The notes beneath the pieces are model-generated. The model saw nothing but the letters and a program-made list of their open reading frames with translations, searched no databases and was not told the DNA's origin. A DNA stretch of 64,000 bases, taken from contig JAJJXM010000038.1 in the NCBI GenBank assembly GCA_024516155.1, positions 310,001 to 374,000 on the forward strand. The letters run 5' to 3'. The stretch's first letter is position 1. Every line of letters starts with the position of its first letter. This DNA is from Pyronema omphalodes (Eukaryota; Ascomycota; Pezizomycetes; Pezizales; Pyronemataceae). This document shows, in pieces, positions 26,604 through 38,500 of this stretch. A program made the position numbers and the translations under genes.

Positions 26604-29600
26604 TATGGGCGGGCGTTCTCTACCTAAGCGAGGGGCATACTGAATAGACGGGGGTATCTGGCAAATTTCGCATTTTCCGGGGGGGCATCCTGCATAATTT
26701 CCGTTATCTTAAGTACCAATACTGCATATGGCAATCCATATGTTCCAACCATCTATCCAGATACACATGCACATGTACATGTATGTATATAGATAATATC
26801 AGCCATACATCTCCATCCCATCACTCGTCATCAAAAAGCATCAAAATTCTTCTTCTAACATATCTTGTGGTAACATATCTTCCTTACAAGGTAATTTCAT
26901 TCCCATCTAGATAACTCTCCCGACACACTTCCACAGCCCACAATCCACAACCACACATCCATCGCCATAACCATCAACCATCAACCATCAATTAATCATC
27001 ACCAAAGAACCATCAAATCTTCTTCTTGAGTCTTATACCATAACCTCCATAATCTAATATCCATCCATCCAGGACATCCTTAAATCCGTTACCCATATCA
27101 ATAACCTCAAGCCATAGTATAAAAGAAGTAAACCACCATCCCAAAACAAAAGAAAGAATCATTTGGTATCAACACGAGATGACTTATGGTTTATTTAACA
27201 GCAGAATTATGAAGGATTAAGTCAAATCTAAAATCTAAAATTTCAAATCATGAATCCCGATCTCGCCCTCCTGCTCTTTCGTTCTCAACTCTTAAGTTAC
27301 AGATTACAGCGTGAGCGAGTAGCCGAATCATAAATGCCATAGCCATAGCCATAGCCATAGCCAAGTGACTAAGTACCCTCCTCCCCTCCTCCCCTTCTCC
27401 CCTCCTCCAATGCCCCCCTTCCCCCGGCCATCTCAGGACATGTAGATAAATATTACTTATACAACGTTACCGTTGAAAAATTACGTTCCCTCCCAAATCA
27501 TACAATATAGCTGGGTATCTACGGGATGGAAAAGTTGTGTTCTGTGAGTGGTTTGAGATGGGAGATATAAACATGAAGGAGAGGGAGGGGGTGGGGTTAT
27601 GACATGCAATACTATATAAAATTGTGGTAGTTGATCAGTGGCTGGGTACAAGTGGTGTAAAAAAAAAAGAGGCGAGATAAAATAGGAGTCCCCAGTTGAC
27701 AACATCCAATCCCAGGCTCTCAACTTCCAAGAAATCCAGTCCACAAGTCCGTAACAAGACAGAAGAGCAAAAGAACAAAAGAGACGTCGAGGTATGTATG
27801 CTCCATGCTATCATCCGAGAACTCGTGGGATTCAGCGAATATAACAAAACTATTGACAGAATTTGCAAAGAAAAAAATACCGAGAAAACAACCGAATATT
27901 CAAATCCGTGCAGCGTGTAAGCATCCAAAACTCGGCCCGACAGTATCCCGTATCCCGACTTGGCATACCGGCATATCAAGCATCCGAACCCCGAACCCGG
28001 AGCCCTCGGAATCACCGAACCCCGAACCCCGGAATCACCGAATCCTGATGTAAATCCCCCGATTTCAACCCCCGTTCTCCACAACTTCCACGCGGCATCT
28101 TTCTTGGCATCTTGGCTTCCACGTAATATCCAGCATGCTAGCAGCCAGCTATGTATACGTATCGACAGGTAATCATCGAAATCATCTCGCTTTTACATAT
28201 GCATTTCAGATTTTTGGCAGGTCGGTTACACGAACCCATAGCACTACAGGCATAGTGAGATATAGCAGGGATTTTGGTCTTAGATTGTGGATATTTGACA
28301 GTTGCTGTTGCAGTTGCAGTGTGCCGACGACCGACTCGCGTGTGATCAATGCTGGGGATTGGAATTTAGGGATAGAGAACTTAGACCCCAGCCCTGAACG
28401 TTACATGTGTATAAAAATATTTCTGGATGTAGATTCCAGCTATACGCGAGCTCGTTTTCGTTCCGGGGAGCGGAATGGAGGATGGTCACGGACACGGACA
28501 TAGATGGACACGGACATAGACATAGACATAGACACAGACCTCAGCTTCGACCTCAGCTTCGGGTGTCGTGTGGGCACTGTGGGCTGCTGGATATCTTTGA
28601 GATCTGACTAATGCCGCATGTAGAAGGTGTAACATTCACACGGGGAGAGATTCCTACTGTCGATAGATGGGATGAAAACTTATATACCGGTTGTTTTGAA
28701 TGTGAATACTGGAAGATAGATTGATCTTGGAAATTTGACGGAAATTGTGATATATTTGAAGCTGAAGAAGATTTTCAGGTACTAAGCCTAGGAATGGCCA
28801 TATTTTGATGCAACACCCGGGACGACGTCGCTGCTCACTCCACGCTCATCGCTCATCGCTCCCCTGAAGCCACAGCGGATCGACTGCCTAAAACAGTGAA
28901 CGCCACGGTCAATTTACGATAACAGATAATCCCAATGAAGATTTTCTTCGATATGAAACGAGCTTAATAAAAAAAATATGGTGGAGTAAAATAATCTTCT
29001 GTTTTTTTATGAAACGAGCTCAGCTTGCGTATGCTGCGTATGTGGTTCCTATGCAAAACATGGTTTTCTTGCATATCGGCCATGCTAGATTATTTAACTT
29101 CATTCTAGCGCGCGGAAGCTCCACAACCCGCACGTTAGTTGACGCGATAAATAGACTTGGGACTCGGGAGGCTGCTAGTTATATTTCGATCACGGCCTCG
29201 CCTTGACTAGAATTGGTAATAAAACGTCATGAATCCGAGCGCTGCCACAATTCTGCAGGTCTTGGGAGAGTTAAAGGGATCTAAAGGGATCTAAATAAGG
29301 TAGAAAACTGATCTCTCTTCTTGGCGAAGTATGGAGACAGACTCTCGTGCCGATCCGCTTCTGTTTTTGTTTTGGACCCATGCGTAAGTTGGAGGGAGGC
29401 CCATACACCATTCGAGGTGCGGGTGGATTCCACTTTTATACAAGGTGATGCCTTGGGACTCTCTCAAGTTCTCATTTCTCGATTTTCCATTTTTCTTCTT
29501 CTCCCTTCTCTTCTTCTTCGAATCAACATTGGTGCTTTGACACTTCAAGACCTCAATATCAACAAAGGTCATATTTTGGGCCTATAACATCACTCATTTG

Positions 29601-30013
29601 ACGACGCTAGTGGGAAAAAAGAGCACACGACACTCACACACCGGGACTACTATTCGCCGTACCTGCGTACCATCTTTCGCTTCAGTATCACTAATACCAT
29701 ACCGTACCAATTGGGTACTTTTGAACGTTACCTACTGAACAAGAGCTTTTTGGAGGATTATCTGTAAGTAATCCCAATACCATCTGCAGCTTATAGTTAT
29801 CAAGATGTAAACTGACAGGAACCAGTAGATCGTTAAACATCCGAGCGTTTAAACCTCACGATACTCACTAAGGATTATACTATCATTGACTAAATCACGT
29901 CAAACGACGTCACTCCCCCGTTAACCATCCCAAGGTCCCAACATCATCGCATCCCATAGAACCGTGTGTACTACAATATATCACCGCCTTTCCATTATAT
30001 AAATACCCCAGTC

Positions 30014-31264
30014 ATGGCGTCGCCCCCAGCGACAACCACCATTCCGGAACCACCATTATCGACCGCCCCACCCGAATGGAACAGCGACCCAGCCTGGAAA
30101 CTTCCCAGTTGGGCAGAACCCATTATCGTAGCCTCAATCCTATTCGGAGCCTGTTACTATACCCGTCGGCGGAACTTTTCCATCCTCAATAAATCCAACA
30201 ATAACAATAATTATACCCCCCTACCATTCCACGACGATGATAGTAGCAGCACCATAGAACCATATTCCGACAGCGACTCCTCCTCTGATTACTCCCTCTC
30301 AACCAATACCCTAAAACACCCACCTCGTCGTCGTCGCTGGTTATGGCTAACCATAACAACCCCCAACACCTCTCGTTTCGCCAACAACCCCCATTCAAGA
30401 ATCCTCCAAAAATTCCCCTTTCTTTTAGAAATGTTCTACTGGATCCTAACCTATTTCCTGTATCGGCTTACCCACGTATTCTCTCAAGCCATGTTTTCCG
30501 ATTCCATCTGGGACACCGCGGAATCCAACGCTCTTAAGATCCTATACCTAGAACAATTCACCCCGCTGCGTTTCTTCTTCCCAATCCAAGAAATCTCAGT
30601 CCAAAAATACTTTCTCTCCTCGCATCCAACTCTCCTAACAATCCTCAACAAAGCCTACGCATTAATCCACATTCCCGGAACCGTATATTTCCTCGCCTGG
30701 TACTATTCCGCAGCCTCAAATCACAAAATGTTCGCTATAGTCAGAAGAACAATGACGTTATGTAACTTATTAGCCTTTACGATATTTTCTTTCTATCCCT
30801 GTATGCCACCGAGACTATTACCAAAGGAATATGGCTTTGTGGATACCGTTAGAAGAGACTCGGCAGAATCAGTTTTCATGAAAGGTGGCTTTGTTAACCA
30901 TCTAGCTGCTATGCCGAGTATGCATTTTGGGTATGCGCTAATTGTCGGGATGACATGTTTCTGGCATGCCGGCGGCTTTGGATGCTGGAGTAGAGGTTAT
31001 CGGAATCATGCTGCTTGGGGTTGGAAAGCTGCACTAGCAACCTTTGGAATTCTGTACCCCCTTACAGTCCTACTTATCATAATAGCAACAGCAAATCATT
31101 ACTGGTTAGATGCGGTGGCGGCCGCGGCGACGGCGCTGGTGGCGTTGGCGGCGAATAGGGTTTTTGTGGTTCTGGTACCGCTGGAGGATTGGTTGTTGTG
31201 GTTGTTGAGGGTGCATAGACCGAGGCATACTAGGGGTGAGAAAGAGGAGAGGGGAAGGAGTTAG
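30014..31264 (+). CDS. PAP2-superfamily membrane protein (inositolphosphotransferase-like)
   Basis: Intronless, 416 aa, starting at ATG 30014. Multi-pass membrane protein. There is an early hydrophobic segment (~33-47), a polar Ser/Asp/Asn-rich loop (~60-105), then several TM helices. The PAP2 active-site motifs are present: CMPPRLLP (from Cys263), AAMPSMHFGYAL with the catalytic-type His304, and HYWLD with His362 and Asp366. This layout (PPR, then MPSMH, then HxxxD) is that of the PAP2_3 branch, which includes inositol-phosphorylceramide synthase and Ipt-like phosphotransferases, so a lipid headgroup or phosphate transfer in the secretory pathway is likely. The exact substrate cannot be told from sequence. 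The 3' end is GC-rich and ends in a basic tail. Confidence 0.85.
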   Translation: MASPPATTTIPEPPLSTAPPEWNSDPAWKLPSWAEPIIVASILFGACYYTRRRNFSILNKSNNNNNYTPLPFHDDDSSSTIEPYSDSDSSSDYSLSTNTLKHPPRRRRWLWLTITTPNTSRFANNPHSRILQKFPFLLEMFYWILTYFLYRLTHVFSQAMFSDSIWDTAESNALKILYLEQFTPLRFFFPIQEISVQKYFLSSHPTLLTILNKAYALIHIPGTVYFLAWYYSAASNHKMFAIVRRTMTLCNLLAFTIFSFYPCMPPRLLPKEYGFVDTVRRDSAESVFMKGGFVNHLAAMPSMHFGYALIVGMTCFWHAGGFGCWSRGYRNHAAWGWKAALATFGILYPLTVLLIIIATANHYWLDAVAAAATALVALAANRVFVVLVPLEDWLLWLLRVHRPRHTRGEKEERGRS

Positions 31265-32305
31265 GAGCTTCTGGAGTTGAGGGCGTGTGTTGGAGTTTCG
31301 GCAGCTGGGGAAAGGGGAGGAGTTGGGGGTTCCTGGGTCGGGAGTTCCTGGGTGGTGGGGGGATGCTTGCCCGTGCGGAAGGACGGTACGGAATAAGCGG
31401 AGGAATAAATGGAGGGGAGGGGTGATATGTTAAAGAACGGTGGGAAGGTAGCATGAAAGACCAGGGAAATAATTAAATTAGAATACCAGCAAGATAAAGG
31501 CAGTGGAAGAATTATTTCTGTTTTCTTTATACTTTATATCATTTAGAATTTTTGGATGTCTTTGCCGGTGGAGGGGAGGATATAGTAATGAACTCTTTTT
31601 CTGTTGATGTTTTTGAGCATTGTTGATTGATTGGATTGGTTGGGGTGGGTTACGTTGGGGGATTGGATGGCCGTGGTGATATGATGGTTGTATATAGATA
31701 ATAGGTGGATGGTTGTATATGGATGCATGATTGGAATATAGGATGCGTAATCGGAATATAGGATGGTTATATATATATATGAATTATTGTTATATACAGG
31801 ATGATTGTTATATGAATAATAAGTACATAACATAGGATGATGTCTCTATATACCTAGATTATTGAAATACATATGAAGTTTTGTTAAGCTAAGATCCTTA
31901 CTCCTGGAAAAAGAGCTAACTTGTAGATACGTGGAAGACTGGAAGTTATGTAACATGCTGATGAAAAGATGGCTAAGCTTTAGAGCAGAAAACTCGAGTT
32001 ATAATCATCAATCACTATTCATGTTCATAACCATATTGAGATCTAAATCTAAACTGGATTCTGTTTTTTCTTTTATATACAAAAAATATCATTATATTGT
32101 GATCTTGGAGTGGGACTGTGGAGCTAGTGGAAGGAGGTATACACCCCAATATCCTTGATATTCCTAATACCCAATTATTTAATTGGCTGATTGGCTGATG
32201 CTGGGAATTATGGAATTTTGGGTAAGAAATAGTCACTTTTTCATTTTTTGTTATGTTTCATCATGTTTAGGACCGGTATCTATAAAGATATGAAGATGAT
32301 GATAT

Positions 32306-33345
32306 TCAGAGTTCGGCACGGTCCGTCCGGTCCCGTCCTGGCCAAGGACGGGACCGGACCGCCACTCGCGGTCCCGTCCTGTAGTAAGACCAGGACCGGC
32401 CGTCCTGGAGGCACCATGGACGGGACGGACCGCGGGTGACCGTGGGTGACCACGACTAGCGTCACTGCCGGTCACTCGCAACCCGCAATTTTTTTTACTA
32501 CGGCTCATGGTGTTTTCCTTAGATAATTCTGATGCATCGCACGAGTTAAAGTCACCTATATGAAATTACTTGCAAACAAAAAAAAAACTATACTGATGCA
32601 TAAGAAAGCTCCTGCCCCCTACACTACACTGCATCCTTCCCCCGGCACATTGAACTCCAATACCTTAATTGAGCTGAGTAGGCCCCGTTGGTGTAAAGAG
32701 ATCACTGTTAAGTGTCGACAAAGCAGAAGAGATTGTGCTTTCTCCATCCAGTATATCCTTCTCAAATGAGATGGACTCCGGAGAGGACAGGCAAGGTGTT
32801 CTGCTCCTGGTCGGAACAGTGGTTGATGACGATGATGAGGACATGTTGATATTTCTACGGTGTTCTATATCGAGTGATAGCTGTGGATGTTCGACTTATA
32901 CGGTAATGAAAGAACTAGAAGATAGAATAGTAGAAGATAGAACGAGAAGGACAGAAGAAATACTTATAGCGTAATCGTACTTTACTAAGAAAAAATAATA
33001 ACATCAAGCTACCCTAAGCAGTCAAACTATTGCTGGGTGGAGCGTGCACCTGCAGTGGGGTGCAAAAGTTTTAATCAAGTGCAGCATGAAGGGTTCATAC
33101 TGAAGTGCTGAAAACGTCACTGCTGCGGTCCATAATATCTGGCAAACTTGAACCAAACGGCCCCCTGCACACTAGCGCACCCAAAGACCACGGTCCTGCC
33201 GTCACCCGCCGTCCCGTCCGGTCTTTTGAGTTCGAGGACGGGACCGGACCACCTAGTGGCCGTCCGTCCAGGAAGGTGGACGGGACGGGACGACCAGCGT
33301 GGTCCCGTCCGGTCCGCCGTCCTGGACGGACCGTGCCGAACTCTG
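32306..33345. mobile_element. Non-autonomous hAT-like element with 8-bp target duplication
   Basis: Left and right ends carry exact 22-bp terminal inverted repeats beginning CAGAGTTCGGCACGGTCC. The element is flanked by identical 8-bp direct repeats GATGATAT at 32298-32305 and 33346-33353, the target-site length of hAT transposases; for exact duplication the left end includes one extra T at 32306. The ~150-200 bp inside each end are very GC-rich and built from repeated GGTCCCGTCC/GGACGGGACC blocks forming hairpins, while the core (~32500-33150) is AT-rich and has no transposase domain. Length is ~1.04 kb. The superfamily assignment rests on TSD length and TIR start (CAGAG); mobilisation in trans is inferred. 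Confidence 0.8.
32325..32359. repeat. Subterminal hairpin of the hAT-like element
   Basis: GTCCGGTCCCGTCCT and its exact reverse complement form a 15-bp perfect stem around a 5-nt GGCCA loop. Related GGACGGGACC blocks recur at the opposite end (33235-33320). Such subterminal repeats commonly act as transposase-binding sites in hAT elements. Confidence 0.8.
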
Positions 33346-33475
33346 GATGATATGATGTTGGTCCTTGGATACATATAGATACTATGCCATTTGATAATCT
33401 AGATATTTATGTACTATGTATGTATGTGAATATAAATATTCTTGAGTCAATACACATGCTACTTAGTACTGTGTA

Positions 33476-33518
<43 letters not shown>

Positions 33519-34490
33519 CCATATATGCACATTTTATTTCAGGCCAACTAAGGAAATTGAAATAGATAGCGCTCAATGCATTGGTATAAAACCTTGAGGC
33601 TTTCCCGCTGTACACTTATTCATTTCTATAATTTGAATATTGTCAGAATACTCTGTTCGCTCACAAGCTACGATTATAGTTAATCTAGATTCTAAATGAA
33701 GCATAAAGTATGCATATTACTAGGCCAGGATTGAGGAGATGGTACAGAATTTGCAGCGGGGTATTCAAAAGGTGATACTGATGTGTAAGTGATTTATATG
33801 ACGATGCCTTTTTGTCGTCGCTTGTGAGCTTTGATTGGTAATGTTTATTTATGTACTCATTATTATCGCTGCCCCATCCCTCTCCTTCCACAGATTGGCG
33901 TTCTGTGGGTTCGTGATTGAGGATATTAGAATGTGGTGACATTAAGTTTTTCAAAGAAAAACAAACTTTTGTCGTTTTGTTTGAATGGTTTCTTTAGTGA
34001 TATGAATATCCGAGATGTTTTCTCTTGCGAATGTTCTGGAATTGAGCATGATTTTTGGTTTTTAATTTTGTTAGTTTTATTGACAATGTTAAGTGTAAAA
34101 CAGAATATGTACAGAAAAATATCACGCCTTATATACGTATCCACCCGAACCCAGCACCGTGTTTGTACCCTATAACTCCGTGTTATGGGTATGTCTAAGT
34201 AACCTTTCAAGCCTCTATACACAAAAATATACATTCGAACTCCAGGACTTTTCTCCATGAGCTTATCTCTCCTTCTATAATAACCTTGTGCTCTATTTAC
34301 TTTCTTCTACTCATCCGCCGCAACGCTCAAACTCCAAGAAACCGTTGGTTTCTTTATCTCTAAAATCAGATCCCCTCAACCCCCCCCCCCCCCCCCCATA
34401 AACTTCTCAATCCATCAATCCGCCTCTCCTCCATGTACCACCCCTCTCACCCCCCCCCCCCCCCCACCGCTCGCCCACCATATTTACTTT

Positions 34491-35579
34491 TCACCCCCTA
34501 ATCCCGGCAACCCCCACCTCCTTCTCCTCACAACAAGCCATATAAAACCCTCCCAGCTCCTCCATAGTGAACGCAAACAACTCCGCATCATCATCATAAG
34601 TTTCTGGTCTATTCAAATCAAGACTAAACCTAATCGTAATCCCCGCAGCTGTTGTTGCCGTTGCCATTGTTGTTGGCGTTGGCGTAGCCTCTTTCCATTT
34701 CAAGATTCTTCCAATGTCGGAATTCTTTCGCTGTCTGTTGCCTGTGGTTTTATTCTCTGCCTTTGGTTTTACGGCTAATTGGTCTTGATCCTTATCCTGA
34801 TTCCCATTCTGGTCTTGGTGCTTGTCTTCCTCTTTATCTCCATCTTTATTTTTCCCTTCACCCCGATCCTGTACCTGCACCTGCTCCTGATCCCGAGGCT
34901 CAAGCTCCGAACCCTCCAAACCCCCCACCTCCAGCAGCCTCGGCGCCCCAACCTGCTCCTCCCGCTCCTCAGCAGCCTGGAAATAAAGTTGCGGCAGCTG
35001 CAGCGGTGGCAATAAATGATTCGGCTTAGGAGTTGTAGGGCGAGACTCAGGTTTCGACTGCAACCCCCCGCGAGGAATAAGGCTTGTGAAGGTATTTGAA
35101 GATAGTGGGGAGTTGGGTTGTGATTTGTAACCGTTGGTTAGGGGTTGGGGTTTCCTGAGTTTTCGTGGGGATGATGGGGGCTTTTGGGGGGTGGGGTTAT
35201 GTGGGGATGTTGAGAGGTTGCTGGGGCTCATGGGGCTGCCGGGTCTCATAGAGTTTCCAGAGCTCACAGAGTTCCCAGAGTTCCCAGAGCTACCAGAGCT
35301 ACCAGGTCGGTTTCCATTGCTCCCAGTTACATCTGCAGGAGATAGCAAGAATGTACCCGAATGGGAAAGCAGAGCAGTAGCAGTAGAAGGGGTAAGTAAA
35401 GAGTTGTTTTCGTAACTCTCAGGGTTAAGAGAAGTTGTTAACCACAAGGCGGAATTGTCGTGGGGGTAAGGATATGGAGGGTGGTTTATCGAATAGCGGT
35501 TTTGGTTGGGTTGGTTACCCGACCATGGTAGACGGTCGAAACTAAGGGCTCGTTTCAGAGGTGTGAACCAGGTTGACAT
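34491..35579 (-). CDS. Low-complexity hypothetical protein
   Basis: Single 362-codon frame from ATG 35577-35579; no family recognised. The N-terminus STWFTPLKRALSFDRLPWSG looks like a conserved short motif. It is followed by a Ser/Gly/Asn/Pro-rich stretch (~85-200) that includes GSSGSSGNSGNSVSSGNS, then an acidic, Gln/Lys/Asp-rich repeat (~225-275), a basic RQRKNSDIGRILKWKEA segment with a possible phospho-site, and a folded-looking C-terminal end (ITIRFSLDLNRPETYDDDAELFAFTMEELGG). The two structured ends argue for a real gene, probably a disordered regulatory or signalling protein. Codon use is unbiased. Poly-C runs lie directly past the stop. Confidence 0.6.
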   Translation of the reverse strand: MSTWFTPLKRALSFDRLPWSGNQPNQNRYSINHPPYPYPHDNSALWLTTSLNPESYENNSLLTPSTATALLSHSGTFLLSPADVTGSNGNRPGSSGSSGNSGNSVSSGNSMRPGSPMSPSNLSTSPHNPTPQKPPSSPRKLRKPQPLTNGYKSQPNSPLSSNTFTSLIPRGGLQSKPESRPTTPKPNHLLPPLQLPQLYFQAAEEREEQVGAPRLLEVGGLEGSELEPRDQEQVQVQDRGEGKNKDGDKEEDKHQDQNGNQDKDQDQLAVKPKAENKTTGNRQRKNSDIGRILKWKEATPTPTTMATATTAAGITIRFSLDLNRPETYDDDAELFAFTMEELGGFYMACCEEKEVGVAGIRG

Positions 35580-38500
35580 CGTGGCGGCGATGAGATGAAT
35601 CAGGCGGGGTTCCTCGGCGGGTAGAGCGGCTTCAAATGAGGTTGTTGGCCCGCCGGTGATAGGGGCTGGTGGTTTAGCGGCTGAGATTAAATAACGTGGC
35701 TGGTTGACTCGTGACTAGGGTGGTTTGTTATTCTGTTTGTGGATAGTCTTGAGAAGGTCCGAGAGACGGGAGTGATAGATGGTGTTTAACGATGTATGAT
35801 GAGGTTTGGTGAAGTGTGAATAAGTCCGATAAGGCTGAGTAAAGCTAGTCAAAGCTTTAGAAGCTCTAGAGAACGTGTCAGCCGTGAATCAAGAGTCATG
35901 CAGCGCGCGACAGAGTGACGAGTGGGTATACATATAGCTATGTGGTTTCCTCCACATCCATAGGGGCTATTTATTGCTAGCTTCTGATGCATTTTACACT
36001 TTGTTACTGCACCTCCCCCTCGTTCCGCTAGATATGAGAACCTCAAGCAACCGTGGGAACCCCTTACAGAGCCAGTGATATCGCATCAATATGAGCCCCA
36101 CTCTCCTTACGTACGAATAAAAAATAATGAATTTCGAGTTAAGAGGTTATTTATATTTCAAGTCTCCCTCTCCTACTATGCTCAGCCTCAGAAGGTACAA
36201 AGATAAAAGGAAATGGTATATTCATCGAAACTCACTCGAATTTTTTAGGGGCCTGAGAGCAAGGTATCTCTTATCCAGGCAGTTATCTGAAAAGCCACCC
36301 GCCGGTGTTCCAGGTTGAAAACCATTAATATAAGCACCCTAAGCGATCGTCTGGAAAAGCCACTTCGGCGAATATTCATAACACTCTGTATATGAGATAA
36401 AGTATTGGAATATGTTTTACAACCGGTAGGTAGGCTTGCAAGTAAAAGTCAGTTGAATAATAGCATACACCTATTGAAAACCCTCAATCATCAGCTATAG
36501 GACTCTTTATAAAATTGCGTTCTGTGCTGACATGCATTCGGTTGTCATTAGTCAGTACGTGATGCCACAACATAAGCATACCTAGCTCCCAACTCGTTAT
36601 TTACATCCACGAATACCTACCAAAAGGTCCAGAACCTTTTTTGAATCGAGAGAGGGAAAGATCAGGTGGAGGTGGAGGTCACAGTTTATTGATAGCGGTA
36701 CAGATCTAAGACTACGGATGCTACGGAAAGGGATATGCCCAATGTGGAACCTCCACCTCCATGATCCAGTCACATCAACCCTAACTGTGGCCACAGGTCA
36801 GTGAGCTGAGCCCTGATCGTGGCTGAGACACCAGAGCCCTAGGCGGCTTTTCAACACCTTTTTCCCAAACTATACCAATCCCCAAACTTATATATCAAAT
36901 CAACAACCTATCCCTCCTATGCATAACCCTAAATCCATCTCATATCCCACCAAAACCTTTAACCACTCACAAACCACATCCACAATCAATCTTCAAGTCC
37001 GAAATATAGCTATAAATCTCTAAACATCTCCATACATCTCTACAAACTACGACAGTAACTAAGTTACAAATCAAAATCCCAGCCTCAAAACATCAAAACT
37101 CCGATAACCATTTCCCCACTTCACACTTCCCTCCTCTGATACAGACTACAGTTTCGTCGTCCGAACACACAGGGCTCATGGACCAAACGACGCAGAAAGA
37201 CGAACGCCCAGAAGGGACAGGAAGGGAGCTACAACCCAAAACAAGAAGACCGCTCTGGGGACGTACCCCAGTGGAGTCCGAAGGCAGAGCCCGAAGACCC
37301 AATAATGTACAGTAGCTAGTAGCATCCGCCATAACCTTACGGTTGCAAGCGAGTATGAAATAAATGAAAATAAAAATAAAATAGACTACAGTTTCTCGCA
37401 TCTCAGCTAGAGGTCAACCCGGCTTCGGGCTCTGGACATAAAGTATAGAATTATATTTCAACAACGATTATGCTAATAATCATAACGAAAAGTAGGTTGT
37501 AACAATAACCATATTTCTTTCCAAAGCATGGATGAAGGTGTATAGCTTGCTGCTTATCTCAGCTACCAGCGATATGTTTTCCAACATTCAGCCTCTGGTT
37601 CTCGTTCTCGTTCTCGTATGATACACCATAGTTTGCTCGTGCAGATTGGTATGGTATGTACTGTATTTTTAATCCCCTAGTCCCATGGTCTTCACTACCA
37701 CTACCACTACTACTACAAGTATTCCTCCTGCCGAATTGCCTCAGCTGAACCAAACATCAAACACGCAATACCAATATTAATATCATTACAACCCCCCCCC
37801 TCCATTTTTACAAGTTCCAACCATACCATACCATATAATAACAATCCCAGAATTTTTCTTGATACAACAATCTGGTAGTTTAAACACCGGGGAGTTATCA
37901 CCGTCACCGTCACTGGCCACTAATCACCAGTCACAATTCACCAGCCACAACTCTCTAGTCACAGCCCATCACTCATTTTCACCACCACATACGGCTTCAA
38001 AAAAAAACATTCATACATACATACAGTTGGGGATGTCACGGGGTGCAGAAGATTGGGTAGACTCTTTAGGTGGTTCCGACCACGAGGACAGGAAAAATGG
38101 CTTTAGATTCCCGTATAGGCCTTAAAGGCCTCGAACGGTGTATGATTAAAAGCAAAATCAAATCAAAATCAAATCAAATCAAAAAAATCATACGTACAGA
38201 TATAAAACCCAGCACCAACTACGATAAATAAATAAATAAATAAAAAAATAGATAAAAACACCTTTACCTTTACCTTTACCTTTCTCCACGATATAATTCC
38301 TGATTTTAAGCCTTACTGGTTTCTACTGGTAGACATCTCAGATATCAGATAATCGGTGGTTTATCGGTGGTTTACTGAAGCGGAGAGGGGGGAGAGGGGG
38401 AAGAGGGGGGATAAGGGATGGGTTTGCTTCATTTGCTTCATTTGATTCATTTGCTTCATATACAATGTCACGGTGTATTATAGCACCTCTGGCTTTTATG

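Larger units (their letters stand above)
25178..30013. other. 4.8-kb gene-poor, repeat-rich region
   Basis: No gene recognised. Contents: a terminal-inverted-repeat fragment at 25694; a small inverted-repeat element (26331-26603); CCATAGCCATAGC repeats (about 27338-27362); a C/T-rich tract (27370-27420); direct repeats of CGGAATCACCGAACCCC type (about 27975-28045); and a GACATA/GACACG microsatellite (28488-28540). Open frames such as the minus frame 27635-28084 look like noise: low complexity and no conserved motif. Confidence 0.5.
31265..34490. other. Repeat- and transposon-bearing spacer
   Basis: AT-rich apart from the GC-rich ends of the hAT-like element (32306-33345). Contains a TA dinucleotide array (about 33478-33514), GGTTGTATATGGAT-type short repeats (31690-31760), and two poly-C runs (about 34379-34397 and 34450-34465) just beyond the end of the next gene. 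No gene recognised outside the element. Confidence 0.5.
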